A program made the position numbers and the translations under genes. Below are positions 53,039-62,914 of a stretch of DNA of 64,000 nt, piece by piece; position 1 is the stretch's first letter, and each line of letters opens with the position of its first letter. Source of the DNA: Orenia metallireducens (GTDB lineage: Bacteria > Bacillota > Halanaerobiia > Halobacteroidales > Halobacteroidaceae). Location: assembly GCF_001693735.1 (NCBI RefSeq), contig NZ_LWDV01000009.1, positions 651,690 to 715,689 on the forward strand. The letters are read 5' to 3'. Below the pieces are notes generated by a model, which did no database searches, was not told the DNA's origin, and saw only the letters and a list, made by a program, of their open reading frames with translations.

Positions 53039-53979
53039 TTATTCTAAATTCTTAAGAGCATTCTTGATTAATCCTTTATTCCCATATAACCACTTTAAAA
53101 CCTTCTGATTATATCTAGCGGCATCAATCATATCATTATCACAAGAAAAGCCAATGAAAATTAATTCTATTGAATATAGTATATAGATCAAACTACCCAG
53201 CTCTTCCTTAGTTAATTTATTCTTCATCCCATAACCCTGTAGTAATTCAATGAATAATTCTAACCAAACTTCTCTTTTCTCTCTATCTTCAAAACCTGCT
53301 ATCAGTATACTAGTAGCACAATAACAAGGGTCAAATATCCTTACTGTCTTTAAGGAGAGTTCAAAGTCAATAAAGCCAGATAACTTCTTACCTTGAAAGA
53401 GAATATTTCCAGGGTGAATATCCCGATGGATTATCTGCTTAGGTAAGGTCTTATAAATTGGAATCATTTCCTCTTTAAACTCTTCAATTATCTTTAAAAA
53501 AAATCATAATCAAAAGCATCTTTATTCTGCTTAACAATATTTTTAACATCTTTAAGAATATCTTCTATCAAATTACTCTCTTCATACTCTTCAAGCTCTA
53601 TCATCCTCAAGTAATAATGCAATTCCCCTATTGCTTGACCCAATAAATTGGCCCGTTCTATACACTCTCCGTCATAATGATTAGCAAAGCTATCCCCTTC
53701 TAAAAATGGATAGCACACATAGTTTATATCTCTTTCTGCTAGGTAATACTTCCCTTCTTTTGTAGGCAACGGAGCAGCAACAGGTAAATTTTCCTCTAAC
53801 AGAGCTAATAATCTATTTTCTTTCTCTACCTTTTCCGGACAATTCTGTTCCTTTAAAATATAATTCTCATCTGCTTCATTAGTAATTAAATATACTTTAT
53901 TAGCAAAAGAATCCAGTTCTTTAATAAAGGTTATCTTGCCAAGATTCCAATTCTCTGTAACTAAACTTTCTTTATTCAT
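53039..53979 (-). pseudogene. Aminoglycoside-phosphotransferase-like kinase, frameshifted in poly-A/T tract
   Basis: Two frames make one APH/choline-kinase fold. N-lobe (53494-53979): YILKEQNCPEKVEKENRLLA, VAAPLPTKEGKYYL, INYVCYPFLEGDSF. C-lobe (53039-53467): QIIHRDIHPGNILF (catalytic HRD) and LSGFIDFELS (Mg site). They are separated by a T8 run (53503-53496 on the minus strand); adding or dropping one T rejoins them. Substrate unknown; homologues include YtmP and homoserine kinase-type sugar or amine kinases. Site TTTAGGAGGACTAATA. Confidence 0.8.
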
Positions 53980-54447
53980 TATTAGTCCTCCTAAAATTTA
54001 TACTATGGAATCTATCTTATCAATTTTATCCATTACCTTTTCTAAACACCGAACTACTTCCAGCCTATCTTCTATACTTTCTACCATATCAAAGGCTAAA
54101 TATAAAGCTAAACTAATAATCTTTACCTTGAGAAATTCTCAAATAACTTTTCATCAAACTCAAATTCTGGTCAAATCTCAAAATAGACTTGTAAATCTTC
54201 TCTTCCAATCTTTCAACCCTGTAATTCAATTTCCGTTATATCTGACCAGTAGCCCTTTTAGCTGTTTCCCATTAACTTTTTAAGCCTGTAGTCATGGACC
54301 ATCGAAATATTTATCAAAAAAGCCTACCAGTATTTGATTAACATAAAGTGCCTTAACTATCTTCTCTGAATATTGATTGCTGATTTTATGAACTGAGGAT
54401 CAACCTCCCTGTTTGATTGGTTAATCTGTATGGATATACTCTTGATC
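53980..54447. other. Decayed coding remnants
   Basis: Minus-strand scraps such as LERLEEKIYKSILRFDQN, IISLALYLAFDMVESIEDRL and EVVRCLEKVMDKIDKIDSIV show helical protein remains in several frames with stops; the parent gene is not recognised. Confidence 0.4.
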
Positions 54448-54908
54448 TTAATAATTAGGTACAGCTGTCTTTACCCCAAATCTTAATAGCTCCTTTTTAA
54501 AGAAGTCCTCCTCCATAGTAAATTTATTTCCAAGTAACCCTACTCTCTCCATCTTCAAATCCTCTGCTCTCTTTGCTGTCTCTTCAACTATACTGATAAG
54601 GGGGATTGATGATAAATTTTTTGCTCTATCAAATATAATATATAGTGTATTTGCACCAATTGCTGCTAAATTAGCACTTGCTTTATATCTCTCTTCTATA
54701 GCAGATAAAAGATACTCTGTTAATTTATCAAAATTCCTTCTAGCCACCATACCAAGCAACCTATTTACATTCAGAGAGTTAGTCAAAATTTCGGGATACT
54801 CTTCTTTCCCCTTTAATCGCTGATAATACTCAATAATTAACTTATAATAATCAATTGTTGACTCTGGTCTGGTCCTAAGCCTCCAATTAAACAGAACTTA
54901 TTTGCCAT
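54448..54908 (-). pseudogene. Aspartate/glutamate racemase-family remnant
   Basis: ATG 54908 gives MANKFCLIGGLGPD; a 5-bp tandem duplication (CTGGT CTGGT, 54864-54873) shifts the frame. Removing it continues STIDYYKLIIEYYQ and joins the open piece TNSLNVNRLLGMVARRNFDK, IGANTLYIIFDRAKNL, EDLKMERVGLLGNKFTMEED. The second half of the enzyme, with its catalytic Cys, is lost after VPNY. RacX/YgeA-like. Confidence 0.7.
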
Positions 54909-54951
54909 TTGTCTACCATCCCCTTTTTAAGTTTAATCACTAAGCATAATT

Positions 54952-55341
54952 TTAATTATCTCCATATGGATAATAGTTGTCTGCTTCCATTTGATACTCT
55001 CTCATCTCTTTTATCAAATTCCCTTGATACTTAACTATACTACTTCCTTTAAAATGATACTTATCACTACCTACAAAACAAGTAAAAATCCATTCAAATA
55101 CTCCTACCCTAGATTCCAAATCATAATAGCCACTCTTAATCTCCCATTGGGTTACTTTATTTCCTTCATTCTCCCAATCACTTAACCATCTCTTTATCTG
55201 TTCTATTCCAGCAAATTTTTGACCATTAAATTCAGTAATTACAGAATTAGAATCTAAACATCCTAAAATCATAGCTTTATTCCACTCTTTCCATCCCTCT
55301 GTGTACTGGCGGAAAAGTTCTAACATATATTCTCTTTTCAA
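54952..55341 (-). CDS. SnoaL/NTF2-like protein
   Basis: 129 residues, TTG start after AGGAGGAGTGAAAA. NTF2 fold: FRQYTEGWKEWNKAMILGCL, VITEFNGQKFAGIEQIKRWL, VTQWEIKSGYYDLESRVGVF, YHFKGSSIVKYQGNLIKEMR. A ligand-binding or small enzyme cone fold; role unknown. It survives amid broken genes. Confidence 0.85.
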   Translation of the reverse strand: MKREYMLELFRQYTEGWKEWNKAMILGCLDSNSVITEFNGQKFAGIEQIKRWLSDWENEGNKVTQWEIKSGYYDLESRVGVFEWIFTCFVGSDKYHFKGSSIVKYQGNLIKEMREYQMEADNYYPYGDN

Positions 55342-55764
55342 TTTTCACTCCTCCTTATGAAATAAGTAACGTGATTATCTTCCTTACACTCTATATATGT
55401 AGAATTTATTTTTTCGTAATAGATTAGTACTTAAAAAGATTTTAAGGATTTAAAACCAAAGAATATATTAAACGCAGATTGAATACTGACTAAAAGATAA
55501 AAAACATAAAGTTATTAAATTTTTTAAGTCAGATTTTAGTCTGTGTCAAAAAAGATTTTGATTTATATCTTTTATTAAAATCATTAGTTCAACTTATATA
55601 GATTAGTAAATTTAAAATAAGTTATTTTCTACTACTTTACAAGCAATTATTAATCTAGTAACATGATCTTAATTTTATTATTTCTAAATTTATTTCTTTA
55701 TAATTATAGAAAAACCTCTATCTTAATACTAAAATCCCAATTAAATCTAATAGATAATAAAAAA
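55342..55764. other. AT-rich non-coding region
   Basis: No gene. Two diverged inverted arms (55472-55491 and 55528-55548, CGCAGATTGAATACTGACT against CACAGACTAAAATCTGACT on the opposite strand) suggest an old repeat. Confidence 0.35.
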
Positions 55765-55848
55765 ATAGCAGTAGGAACCTCTCAGCTCCTACTGCTATAG
55801 TTGAGTTATTTATAAATAACTCAACTATTGGATGGTGAAAGAATAGAC
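55765..55848 (-). ncRNA. Candidate small RNA, two hairpins and terminator
   Basis: On the minus strand TATAAT (55859-55854) is followed by about 80 bases that fold as a perfect palindrome (55827-55798, TAGTTGAGTTATTTA arm) and a terminator (ATAGCAGTAGGA / TCCTACTGCTAT, 55798-55765) with a T7 tail. No ORF. It could be a tandem terminator for the JAMM gene, whose stop is 220 bases upstream, but the internal -10 and compact folding suit an sRNA. -35 is poor. Confidence 0.35.
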
Positions 55849-56017
55849 TATTCATTATAAACCTATTGAAAATCTATTCGGAATTCCTTCAAAACAGATC
55901 CTCTTTTGGGGATAATGAACATATATCTATTATACCTCTATCAATATTCTGTTTAGAATATCTAATATTATTTTGGTAACATTATTCAATTCTTAATTAA
56001 ATGTATAAGCTTAAAAC

Positions 56018-57142
56018 TTATAAAATCTTAATCGCTTTGGAGAGTTTAGTATACTCTTTATCGATATCATGCATCATGTTCCTATACTTAATCTCTTCAT
56101 CTACAGTCTCTGCTTCACTATACATATCATTGGCATAACTATATTCTTCATCTAATTTAGCTATTTTAGAGCTTACCTCAATAACTGTCGCTCCTTTAAC
56201 CTTACCCTTCTGGTCATGTCCTATAGCAATGATTGGTCTACCAAATAAATCTGGACCATTCTCAGCATCACCACTATGCATTACTCCAGTTCCTCCAGGA
56301 TGGGTATGAACAATTACTGTCTCTAAGGGAATTTTTTTACTATAGACTTCAAAGGTTGAAATTCCAGTGATATTGGTATAACTTGAAGAGAGCTTCCTAC
56401 TTGGAACATAACCAATTCCTCCAATTACTATTTCACCAGCTTTTATTACATGACCATCTACTACCTTGGCTATAGTACCTACCTCTACACCTTGTTCTAT
56501 CTCCATTGATCTTTTAACTAACTCCTCTACTAAAGCCTCATCTATAGAGTTAATTTCTATAGTATCTACTCTTAGTGAAGCCTTGATTTTATTTAGATCA
56601 AAAACCCTCTCTGGAATATCTACTTCAGGTAACTTTTGATAGAATTCTAAAAAATCATGTCCTAAATTATAAATCTCCTGTACCAAAGCATGCTCCTCTT
56701 CCATAGTCTCAACCATCAGCTTCTTTAATTCTAGATCTTCCTCATGGCTGATTAGATCAAAGATTCTACCATCTGGATAAACAACACCTATCCCAGATTT
56801 CCTCCCCATCTTGACCCCAATCTTGACGATGGGAATATTCAATAAGTCGACTCCTGTTGGATGCTCAATAATCCCCGTAGAACCTGGGTCAGTCTTAACT
56901 AATACCGCATTTTCAGGTAAGAGGTTGATCAATTCAAATAAGGTCAAATTATCTTCAGTACTAATCTTAGATAAGACCTTCCGTAAAGAGACACCTTCTC
57001 CAAAGACCATCTCTGAGGCAGAATCTATATATCCTTCAGAATTGATAAAACCAATCAACCCTGCTATCCTCCCTTGCCCTAACTCCACAGTCTTATCGAC
57101 CAATCTATCTACAATAGATGTAGCAATTCCTTTTATCTCCAT
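56018..57142 (-). CDS. JAMM-motif protein with degenerate N-terminal duplicate
   Basis: 374 residues. C-terminal half holds a JAMM/MPN-like zinc site, VIVHTHPGGTGVMHSGD (HxHP-x7-S-x2-D), then LFGRPIIAIGHD. The N-terminal half has a parallel stretch, VLVKTDPGSTGIIEHPTGVD followed by LLNIPIVKIG, with the zinc His lost, and VVYPDGRIFDL. It looks like an internal duplication with one active copy. JAMM enzymes are metal isopeptidases or deaminase-like hydrolases; function here unknown. Helical C-terminus (about 330-374). Site AGGAGGATATATT. Confidence 0.75.
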   Translation of the reverse strand: MEIKGIATSIVDRLVDKTVELGQGRIAGLIGFINSEGYIDSASEMVFGEGVSLRKVLSKISTEDNLTLFELINLLPENAVLVKTDPGSTGIIEHPTGVDLLNIPIVKIGVKMGRKSGIGVVYPDGRIFDLISHEEDLELKKLMVETMEEEHALVQEIYNLGHDFLEFYQKLPEVDIPERVFDLNKIKASLRVDTIEINSIDEALVEELVKRSMEIEQGVEVGTIAKVVDGHVIKAGEIVIGGIGYVPSRKLSSSYTNITGISTFEVYSKKIPLETVIVHTHPGGTGVMHSGDAENGPDLFGRPIIAIGHDQKGKVKGATVIEVSSKIAKLDEEYSYANDMYSEAETVDEEIKYRNMMHDIDKEYTKLSKAIKIL

Positions 57143-57242
57143 AATATATCCTCCTGTCTATAACTATATAACAGATAATACTTCTCTATCCTTATAAAGA
57201 AGTCCTTCTAGCAAATATAGATAATAAGTATCACTAAAAGAA

Positions 57243-57274
57243 GAAAGTCCTGATAATTTGAATCATCAGGACTT
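57243..57274 (-). terminator. Terminator after Omp85-like gene
   Basis: AAAGTCCTGAT / ATCAGGACTTT, 11-bp stem, T-rich tail on the minus strand. Confidence 0.85.
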
Positions 57275-57286
57275 TTATATTATTTA

Positions 57287-58690
57287 CTAGAAGGTTTGAC
57301 CAATATTCATTCTAAATTGTACTCCCTCTTCAGAAGCACCTATATCAGTACGAATTATTACATGTTCATTGAAGAAATATCTAACTCCTAAACCTCCTGA
57401 ATAGTGCATATCTTTAGTAAATAAATCCTTATCAAAGTCAGCACTTACTCTACCTGCTTCAAAGTAGATATTCCCTTGTAAACCATTTAAAATATGATCC
57501 ATTGGTACTCTTAATTCTGTTTGATATAGCACAGAATTATTATCATAGAAGCGATAGTAATTATAACCCTTCATTGTATCTAAATCACCCAATAACGACA
57601 TATCAAAAAAAGGAGCATAAGTGTAGACCTCAGCAGTTGGGTCTCCAGTTTCAAATTTACGCAAAGCACTTCTTTCTTCATCTATTCTCTTCTCTCCAGT
57701 AGTAGATTGGGTTCTCATTCTAACTGCTAAGGTTGAATTCTTAAATACTGGAAAGTACTTTCTGAAATCTAAGGTATACTTCATATAATCCCAATTGTTC
57801 TCATCATCATGACCTAATAAATCTAAGCTCTTCTTAACCTTACTAATAACACGGTGCCCTTCTCTTGGATTATTCTCATTATCTATTTCTTTATTCTCCC
57901 AAGCTACAGAGATAGTGTCTGATTTATAATCTTTAACCTGACTGGTCAACTCTTCATAATGGTACTCACCAATAATAGCATTATTTTCATTAATATCATA
58001 AGTTAGATTCAATCCTAAGCTATTATTCCACCCATGATATAATTGATATCCATCTAATTTATCTCTATTCTCTGAATTCTGTAACACATCTAAAATTTCT
58101 TCTTCTTCATCACTTAAATATGCTTGTCTTAAATACGCTTCCTGCTGTTTTGATAGTTTTCCAGTAGCAGCTGCGAATACAAGATTTCTCTTAGTATTCT
58201 CAAAAGGATCAAGCACTTCTGTATTATCTATATTCTTATATTGATGCAAAGCCTCTATATATTCTGCAGGAATCTCTTCATTAGAACTATCATTACCAAT
58301 AGCACCATTTTTAATATCATTATATTTAATCACCTTAAGATTTGCACCTAAAGATAACTTATCTCCTAAAGGATAATCTCTTAAATCATTAAAAGAAGTA
58401 ATCATGCCACTTCCTGGAGCATACATAATAACTGAAGTAAGTTTTGTCTCATTATCAAATAGGTTTGTATTATAATAAAAATCTCCTATCATAAACCCTG
58501 CTTCATTTATGTAATACACAAAAGGAACATTCTTACTTTCAGCATCAGCATCGACCATATATATCTCTTTTATCTTATCAAGCAAAGAGACTTCCCCTAA
58601 CTCCTCTCCATATACAGTTGTATTTACAGATACTATTCCTAGCAAAGCTACCATAAACATTAACACAAAATTCTTAATGTAATTCTTCAT
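57287..58690 (-). CDS. Omp85/surface-antigen-type outer-membrane barrel
   Basis: 467 residues, signal peptide to about TTVYGE. The mature N-terminus (about 30-200) is mixed with a helical acidic insert; the last 260 residues are barrel strands with LTYDINENNAIIGEYHYEEL, YTLDFRKYFPVFKNSTLAVR, MRTQSTTG, LQGNIYFEAGRVS, YSGGLGVRYFFNEHVIIRTD and a terminal Phe (MNIGQTF), as in BamA/ShlB-like surface antigens (PF01103). No POTRA domain evident. Strong evidence for a diderm cell. Confidence 0.85.
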   Translation of the reverse strand: MKNYIKNFVLMFMVALLGIVSVNTTVYGEELGEVSLLDKIKEIYMVDADAESKNVPFVYYINEAGFMIGDFYYNTNLFDNETKLTSVIMYAPGSGMITSFNDLRDYPLGDKLSLGANLKVIKYNDIKNGAIGNDSSNEEIPAEYIEALHQYKNIDNTEVLDPFENTKRNLVFAAATGKLSKQQEAYLRQAYLSDEEEEILDVLQNSENRDKLDGYQLYHGWNNSLGLNLTYDINENNAIIGEYHYEELTSQVKDYKSDTISVAWENKEIDNENNPREGHRVISKVKKSLDLLGHDDENNWDYMKYTLDFRKYFPVFKNSTLAVRMRTQSTTGEKRIDEERSALRKFETGDPTAEVYTYAPFFDMSLLGDLDTMKGYNYYRFYDNNSVLYQTELRVPMDHILNGLQGNIYFEAGRVSADFDKDLFTKDMHYSGGLGVRYFFNEHVIIRTDIGASEEGVQFRMNIGQTF

Positions 58691-58999
58691 AATCTTCCTC
58701 CTTGATTTTTTAGTGTAATTATAGGTCTTATTCCCTAGTGGGCTTAAATAGCACTTTAAACCTAAGAAAAAAGGATTCTAGCAAGTGTTGCATCTTGAAT
58801 TTAAAGAATATAAAATCTTTATACACCTATTATCTATCCTTTTAATAAAATTCCATTGCTACCAAAATACTAAAACAACAGAATAATTATATCAATATAT
58901 CTTAATAATGTCTAATTTATTATAGACCAATTAGGCAAAGATAATTGTTAAATCCAACTATTTTACCAAAAGATAGCTTTATATCTTTAAAGTTCAAGA
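58691..58999. other. Intergenic, nothing recognised
   Basis: AT-rich leader region of the Omp85-like gene; no ORF or structured RNA recognised. Confidence 0.4.
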
Positions 59000-59266
59000 C
59001 TACCTATCAATCTGGCGGATAAGAAAATCTTAAGTAGCATGAATACGAATCTTCTTTCCAAATAACCAAACTGGAAATTTAGCCTCTTCTTGTTTAATGT
59101 TAATAAAGACTTTGGAAGGAGTAGCAAAGGGGTCACCTTGCACGTGAGGAATTGTAAGTTGGAAGTAATTAAAATCATATATTTGATTTTCAATACCTTT
59201 ATAGGCTTTATATCCCTTTCCATCAATCTCTTCTAAAATCTCATATAATTTATCTTTACTTAACAT
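59000..59266 (-). pseudogene. N-terminal remnant of ABC-ATPase-domain protein
   Basis: 78 codons, then TAA, then DFLIRQIDR and stop in the same frame. LYEILEEIDGKGYKAYKGIE, YFQLTIPHVQGDPFATPSKV, FINIKQEEAKFPVWLF match the start of PF09818 proteins (about 560 residues). The ATPase body is missing. 17 bases after the radical SAM gene. Confidence 0.75.
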
Positions 59267-59283
59267 ATTAATACCCCTTATCT

Positions 59284-60180
59284 TTAAATTAAGTTAAGCC
59301 CAGCATTTTTGGCAAGCTTTATAGCATAATCAAACTCTGTTGAAGTAATACGGCGGCTAATCTCCTTATACTCTTTAGCTTTATATGCTGGGTAGTATTG
59401 TTCCATAATATTTACAGAAGTGTTTGGTGATAATTCTTGAGCGATGAATTTTATAATCTCTTCACTACCTGCTAGATCTTCTGGTAATATTAAATGGCGA
59501 ATGATTAATCCTTTGGTAGCTAGACCATCTCTTATCTGTAAATCCCCTACCTGTCGATGCATCTCCTTTAAGGCAGTCTTAACAATGGTCATATATTTTT
59601 TAACCTTTGAATACTTTAACCCAATCTCTTCATCAGCATATTTAAGATCAGGCATATAGATATCAACCACCCCATCTAAAAGTTGTAATGCTTCTAAATC
59701 GTCATATCCCCCTGAATTATAAACAATAGGAATCTTAAGACCTTTTTTAGCTGCTTCGAAAGTTGCTGCTAGAAGAGAATGAATCATATGACTAGGAGTA
59801 ACAAAGTTAATATTATGGCAACCCTGTTTCTGTAATGAAAACATAATTTGAGCTAATTCCTTCTTATCAACCTTATCTCCAGCAGGAACTTGGCTTATAT
59901 CATAATTCTGACAATAGACACATCTTAAGTTACAACCGCTAAAGAAGATGGTACCTGACCCATAACTGCCAACCAAAGGTTCTTCCTCTCCAAAATGGGG
60001 TCCAAAACTAGCAATCCTAATCTTATCTCCAGTTTTACAATAACCAAGCTCACCCTTGCTACGATCAACATGGCAGTGATGGGGGCAGAGAGTACAATCC
60101 TGCAATATTTGATAAGCTCTCTCTACCCTTTCTTCTAATTCCCCTGACTTATACAAATCTATATATGATGGTTTAATCAT
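59284..60180 (-). CDS. Radical SAM protein, PflA-like (COG1313)
   Basis: 298 residues. N-terminal Cys set CTLCPHHCHVDR and GYCKTG, then FFSGCNLRCVYCQN (CxxxCxxC for the catalytic [4Fe-4S]), NFVTPSHMIHSL, IVYNSGGYDDLEAL, DIYMPDLKYAD, RHLILPEDLAGSEEI. Members resemble glycyl-radical-enzyme activators but lack a known target. Site TGAGGAGCTAAAACAG. Confidence 0.92.
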   Translation of the reverse strand: MIKPSYIDLYKSGELEERVERAYQILQDCTLCPHHCHVDRSKGELGYCKTGDKIRIASFGPHFGEEEPLVGSYGSGTIFFSGCNLRCVYCQNYDISQVPAGDKVDKKELAQIMFSLQKQGCHNINFVTPSHMIHSLLAATFEAAKKGLKIPIVYNSGGYDDLEALQLLDGVVDIYMPDLKYADEEIGLKYSKVKKYMTIVKTALKEMHRQVGDLQIRDGLATKGLIIRHLILPEDLAGSEEIIKFIAQELSPNTSVNIMEQYYPAYKAKEYKEISRRITSTEFDYAIKLAKNAGLNLI

Positions 60181-60336
60181 CTGTTTTAGCTCCTCAGTAA
60201 ATTTGATAATGTTAATTGATTAAGTTCTTAGTCTTAAATTAGTATTCCACTTTGGTAGAAAGATAATAAGGATTAAAACAAATATTTTAATATTTATAAT
60301 AATTCCAATAATTTATAAAAGTTATTAAAGATAGAA

Positions 60337-60381
60337 AATCCCTATAAAGTAGATTTTTTTATTGTCTACTTTATAGGGATT
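60337..60381 (-). terminator. Terminator of permease gene
   Basis: AATCCCTATAAAGTAGA / TCTACTTTATAGGGATT, 17-bp stem with 11-base loop, TTTTC on the minus strand. The rest of 60181-60484 shows nothing. Confidence 0.75.
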
Positions 60382-60484
60382 ACATGTTAAATACTTTAGT
60401 ATAGACTCCTTCACCAAATCATCTATAATTCTTTTCTTACTATTTACTTTTAAGATATTCACCTCTTTTAAATAAAGACATCTA

Positions 60485-61819
60485 TTAAATAAATATTAGA
60501 GAAAGAATATAAACTGTAATTATCGCTGTTATACCTTGGATAAGTGTCCCCATAGAATGGGTTTTATAAGCAGTAGATGTATCCATATTAGAAAATTGAC
60601 TAACAACCCAAAAATAACTATCATTAGCATGAGATATAGTCATTGCTCCAGCACCAATTGCCATTACTACTAAGGATTGAGCCATACCTGCATCCAATCC
60701 CAATTCAGGTAAAAGCGGAGATAATAAAGAAGCTGTAGTAACTAATGCTACTGTTGAAGAACCTTGGGCAGTTTTTAAAGCCGCAGCAATAACGAAAGGT
60801 AAGAAGATACCTAAATTATAATGTGCTAAAGTTGTCCCTAAATAACTTCCAATTGGAGTTGCTTTTAATACAGCCCCAAAAGCTCCACCAGCACCAGTAA
60901 TCATAATTATAGAAGCAGCATTTTTTATCCCTTCTCCAACCCAACCATTAAAATATTCACCATTCAATTCAGGCATTAATCTAAAGCCTAAGAAAACCCC
61001 AATTAATAAAGCAACTGTTGGATCACCAAAAAAGTCAAAGAATAACTTAAGATTTCCTGTTCCTAAAATATGTGCAGGAAAATCTACAATAGATTTTAAA
61101 GTTATTAAAATAATAGGAATAACTATTGGAGCAAAAGCATCAAATCTACTTGGTAACTCCACATTCTCTTCTTCTACTTCTATTTCAATATCTGATTCAA
61201 TATAATAATTTCCAGCAAATTTAGTTGCCCATAAATAACCAGCTCCAATGGTAGGAATAGAAACTACCAGTCCTAATATAATTACCATTCCCAAATCTGC
61301 CCCCAATGTTCCTGCAGCAGCAATTGGACCTGGTGTTGGAGGTATCAAAGTATGAGTTGCATATAATCCTGATGATAAGGCAACAGCCATTGTAGCCATA
61401 GAAGTTTTAGATTTCTTAGCCAAAGACTTATTAAGAGAAGATAGAATAACAAATCCACTATCACAAAAAACTGGAATTGAAACAATAGCCCCTGTAATAG
61501 ACATTGCTAAAGCAGATTTAGCCTCACCAATGAAATCTAGAACAGTATTAGCCATAGTCAACGTACCTCTTGACTTCTCTAGTAGTGTTCCTATAATTGT
61601 TCCTGCAATAATTACAATACCTATATAACTTAATATACCACCAAAACCACCAGTAACAGTCTTAATAACATCTAAAGGATTCATTCCAGAAAGTATTCCT
61701 ACTCCAAAAGCCGCTAATAATAAAACTAAAAAAGCATGCATTCTAACCTTAGCAGTCATTAAAACAATAAAAGCTATAGCCGCCAATAAAATCACTATTA
61801 ACAAAGGTCCTTGTACCAT
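60485..61819 (-). CDS. gntP: GntP-family gluconate/sugar-acid permease
   Basis: 444 residues, about 12 hydrophobic segments. GntP signatures: AFGVGILSGMNPLDVIKTVT, GFGGILSYIGIVIIAGTIIG, PVFCDSGFVIL, TLIPPTPGPIAAAGTLGADL, MTISHANDSYFWVVSQFS. Proton symporters for gluconate, glycerate or related acids. Site AGGGGGAATTATTT. 243 bases downstream of the Diacid_rec chemoreceptor, same strand. Confidence 0.93.
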   Translation of the reverse strand: MVQGPLLIVILLAAIAFIVLMTAKVRMHAFLVLLLAAFGVGILSGMNPLDVIKTVTGGFGGILSYIGIVIIAGTIIGTLLEKSRGTLTMANTVLDFIGEAKSALAMSITGAIVSIPVFCDSGFVILSSLNKSLAKKSKTSMATMAVALSSGLYATHTLIPPTPGPIAAAGTLGADLGMVIILGLVVSIPTIGAGYLWATKFAGNYYIESDIEIEVEEENVELPSRFDAFAPIVIPIILITLKSIVDFPAHILGTGNLKLFFDFFGDPTVALLIGVFLGFRLMPELNGEYFNGWVGEGIKNAASIIMITGAGGAFGAVLKATPIGSYLGTTLAHYNLGIFLPFVIAAALKTAQGSSTVALVTTASLLSPLLPELGLDAGMAQSLVVMAIGAGAMTISHANDSYFWVVSQFSNMDTSTAYKTHSMGTLIQGITAIITVYILSLIFI

Positions 61820-62062
61820 AAATAATTCCCCCTAATATTTTTTAGCTTGTCATATCAATTCTTAATTTATTTACTTTAAATTATTTAGATATGAATCAAA
61901 CTCTTATTTAAGCAATTCATCTTTCATTAATCATATAAAACTAACATCACTCATTTCCCTATACTTATTTGAACTTATAAATAAAAATAATTCAAAAAAC
62001 CTCTAAACTACTCTTCACCTCCCTTCAAAATCAGACTACTTACTAATAAGAAATAGAATTAC

Positions 62063-62914
62063 TTACTTAATTAATTCAACTACTTTTCTCTCAATATTTA
62101 TTATATTATCTTTTATGTATTGTAATGTTTCAGCTTCTTTCTTAGTTGTATCGGAATTTTGATAAATACTGTCAGATATATTAGCTATTAAATCCTTTAT
62201 TTTAAAGAGTTCTTCTTCTATCTTCTTAACTGAATTGGCTGAATTGGATGAAAGATTACGTACTTCTTCAGCAACTATGGCAAAACCACGCCCCTCTTCT
62301 CCAGCTTTAGCAGCTTCTATTGAAGCATTTAATCCTAGTAACCTTGTCCTCTTTACAATATCAGTTACTAATCTTAAAATATTATTGATCTCTTCAATTT
62401 GACTCCTTATCTTTTGAGACATCTCCTCCATATAACTACTATTTGAAGCTATCTCTTCAGAGCCTTCTACGATCTCTTGAATAGCTACTGAAATATCTTC
62501 AATTTGCATAGCTATTTCTTTATTTAACTCTTCTTTTCTTCTATTAGCAAAATCCTTCTTTATCTCTTCGGTAACAATTATTGCTGCCAGTTCTTGTAAT
62601 GGTTTCACCTTTGAAGGTTCTCCAGTAATCCCAATACATCCTATCCTCTTTCCATCTAGTTCAATCGGTCCATTATAACCAGGTAAGACCCCTTCTATAT
62701 TATTAGCCTCTTCAGCTGTAACTGCTACATAATCCACTTCCCCCTCCATTATCCTTTTTGCACTTTCATGAATAGTTCCTAACCTCTCAGGCTGTTTAGT
62801 AGCAATTATCTTGCCACCTGCCCCCATAAAATTAACATTATTTCCTGTTACCTTGTGTAAAATATCAACAATATTCTTAGCCTGTTCTTCAGTTACCCTA
62901 TGATTCCAAGACAT
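62063..62914 (-). CDS. Cytoplasmic chemoreceptor with Diacid_rec sensor
   Basis: 283 residues from ATG 62914 (site TTAGGTGATAGTA). N-terminal sugar-diacid recognition domain (about 1-135, as in CdaR): [60 protein letters not shown]-terminal chemotaxis signalling hairpin (about 190-283), [20 protein letters not shown] and [13 protein letters not shown], with no membrane helix. A soluble receptor likely sensing an imported sugar acid and signalling to CheA. Preceded by a c-di-GMP riboswitch and terminator. Confidence 0.9.
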   Translation of the reverse strand: MSWNHRVTEEQAKNIVDILHKVTGNNVNFMGAGGKIIATKQPERLGTIHESAKRIMEGEVDYVAVTAEEANNIEGVLPGYNGPIELDGKRIGCIGITGEPSKVKPLQELAAIIVTEEIKKDFANRRKEELNKEIAMQIEDISVAIQEIVEGSEEIASNSSYMEEMSQKIRSQIEEINNILRLVTDIVKRTRLLGLNASIEAAKAGEEGRGFAIVAEEVRNLSSNSANSVKKIEEELFKIKDLIANISDSIYQNSDTTKKEAETLQYIKDNIINIERKVVELIK

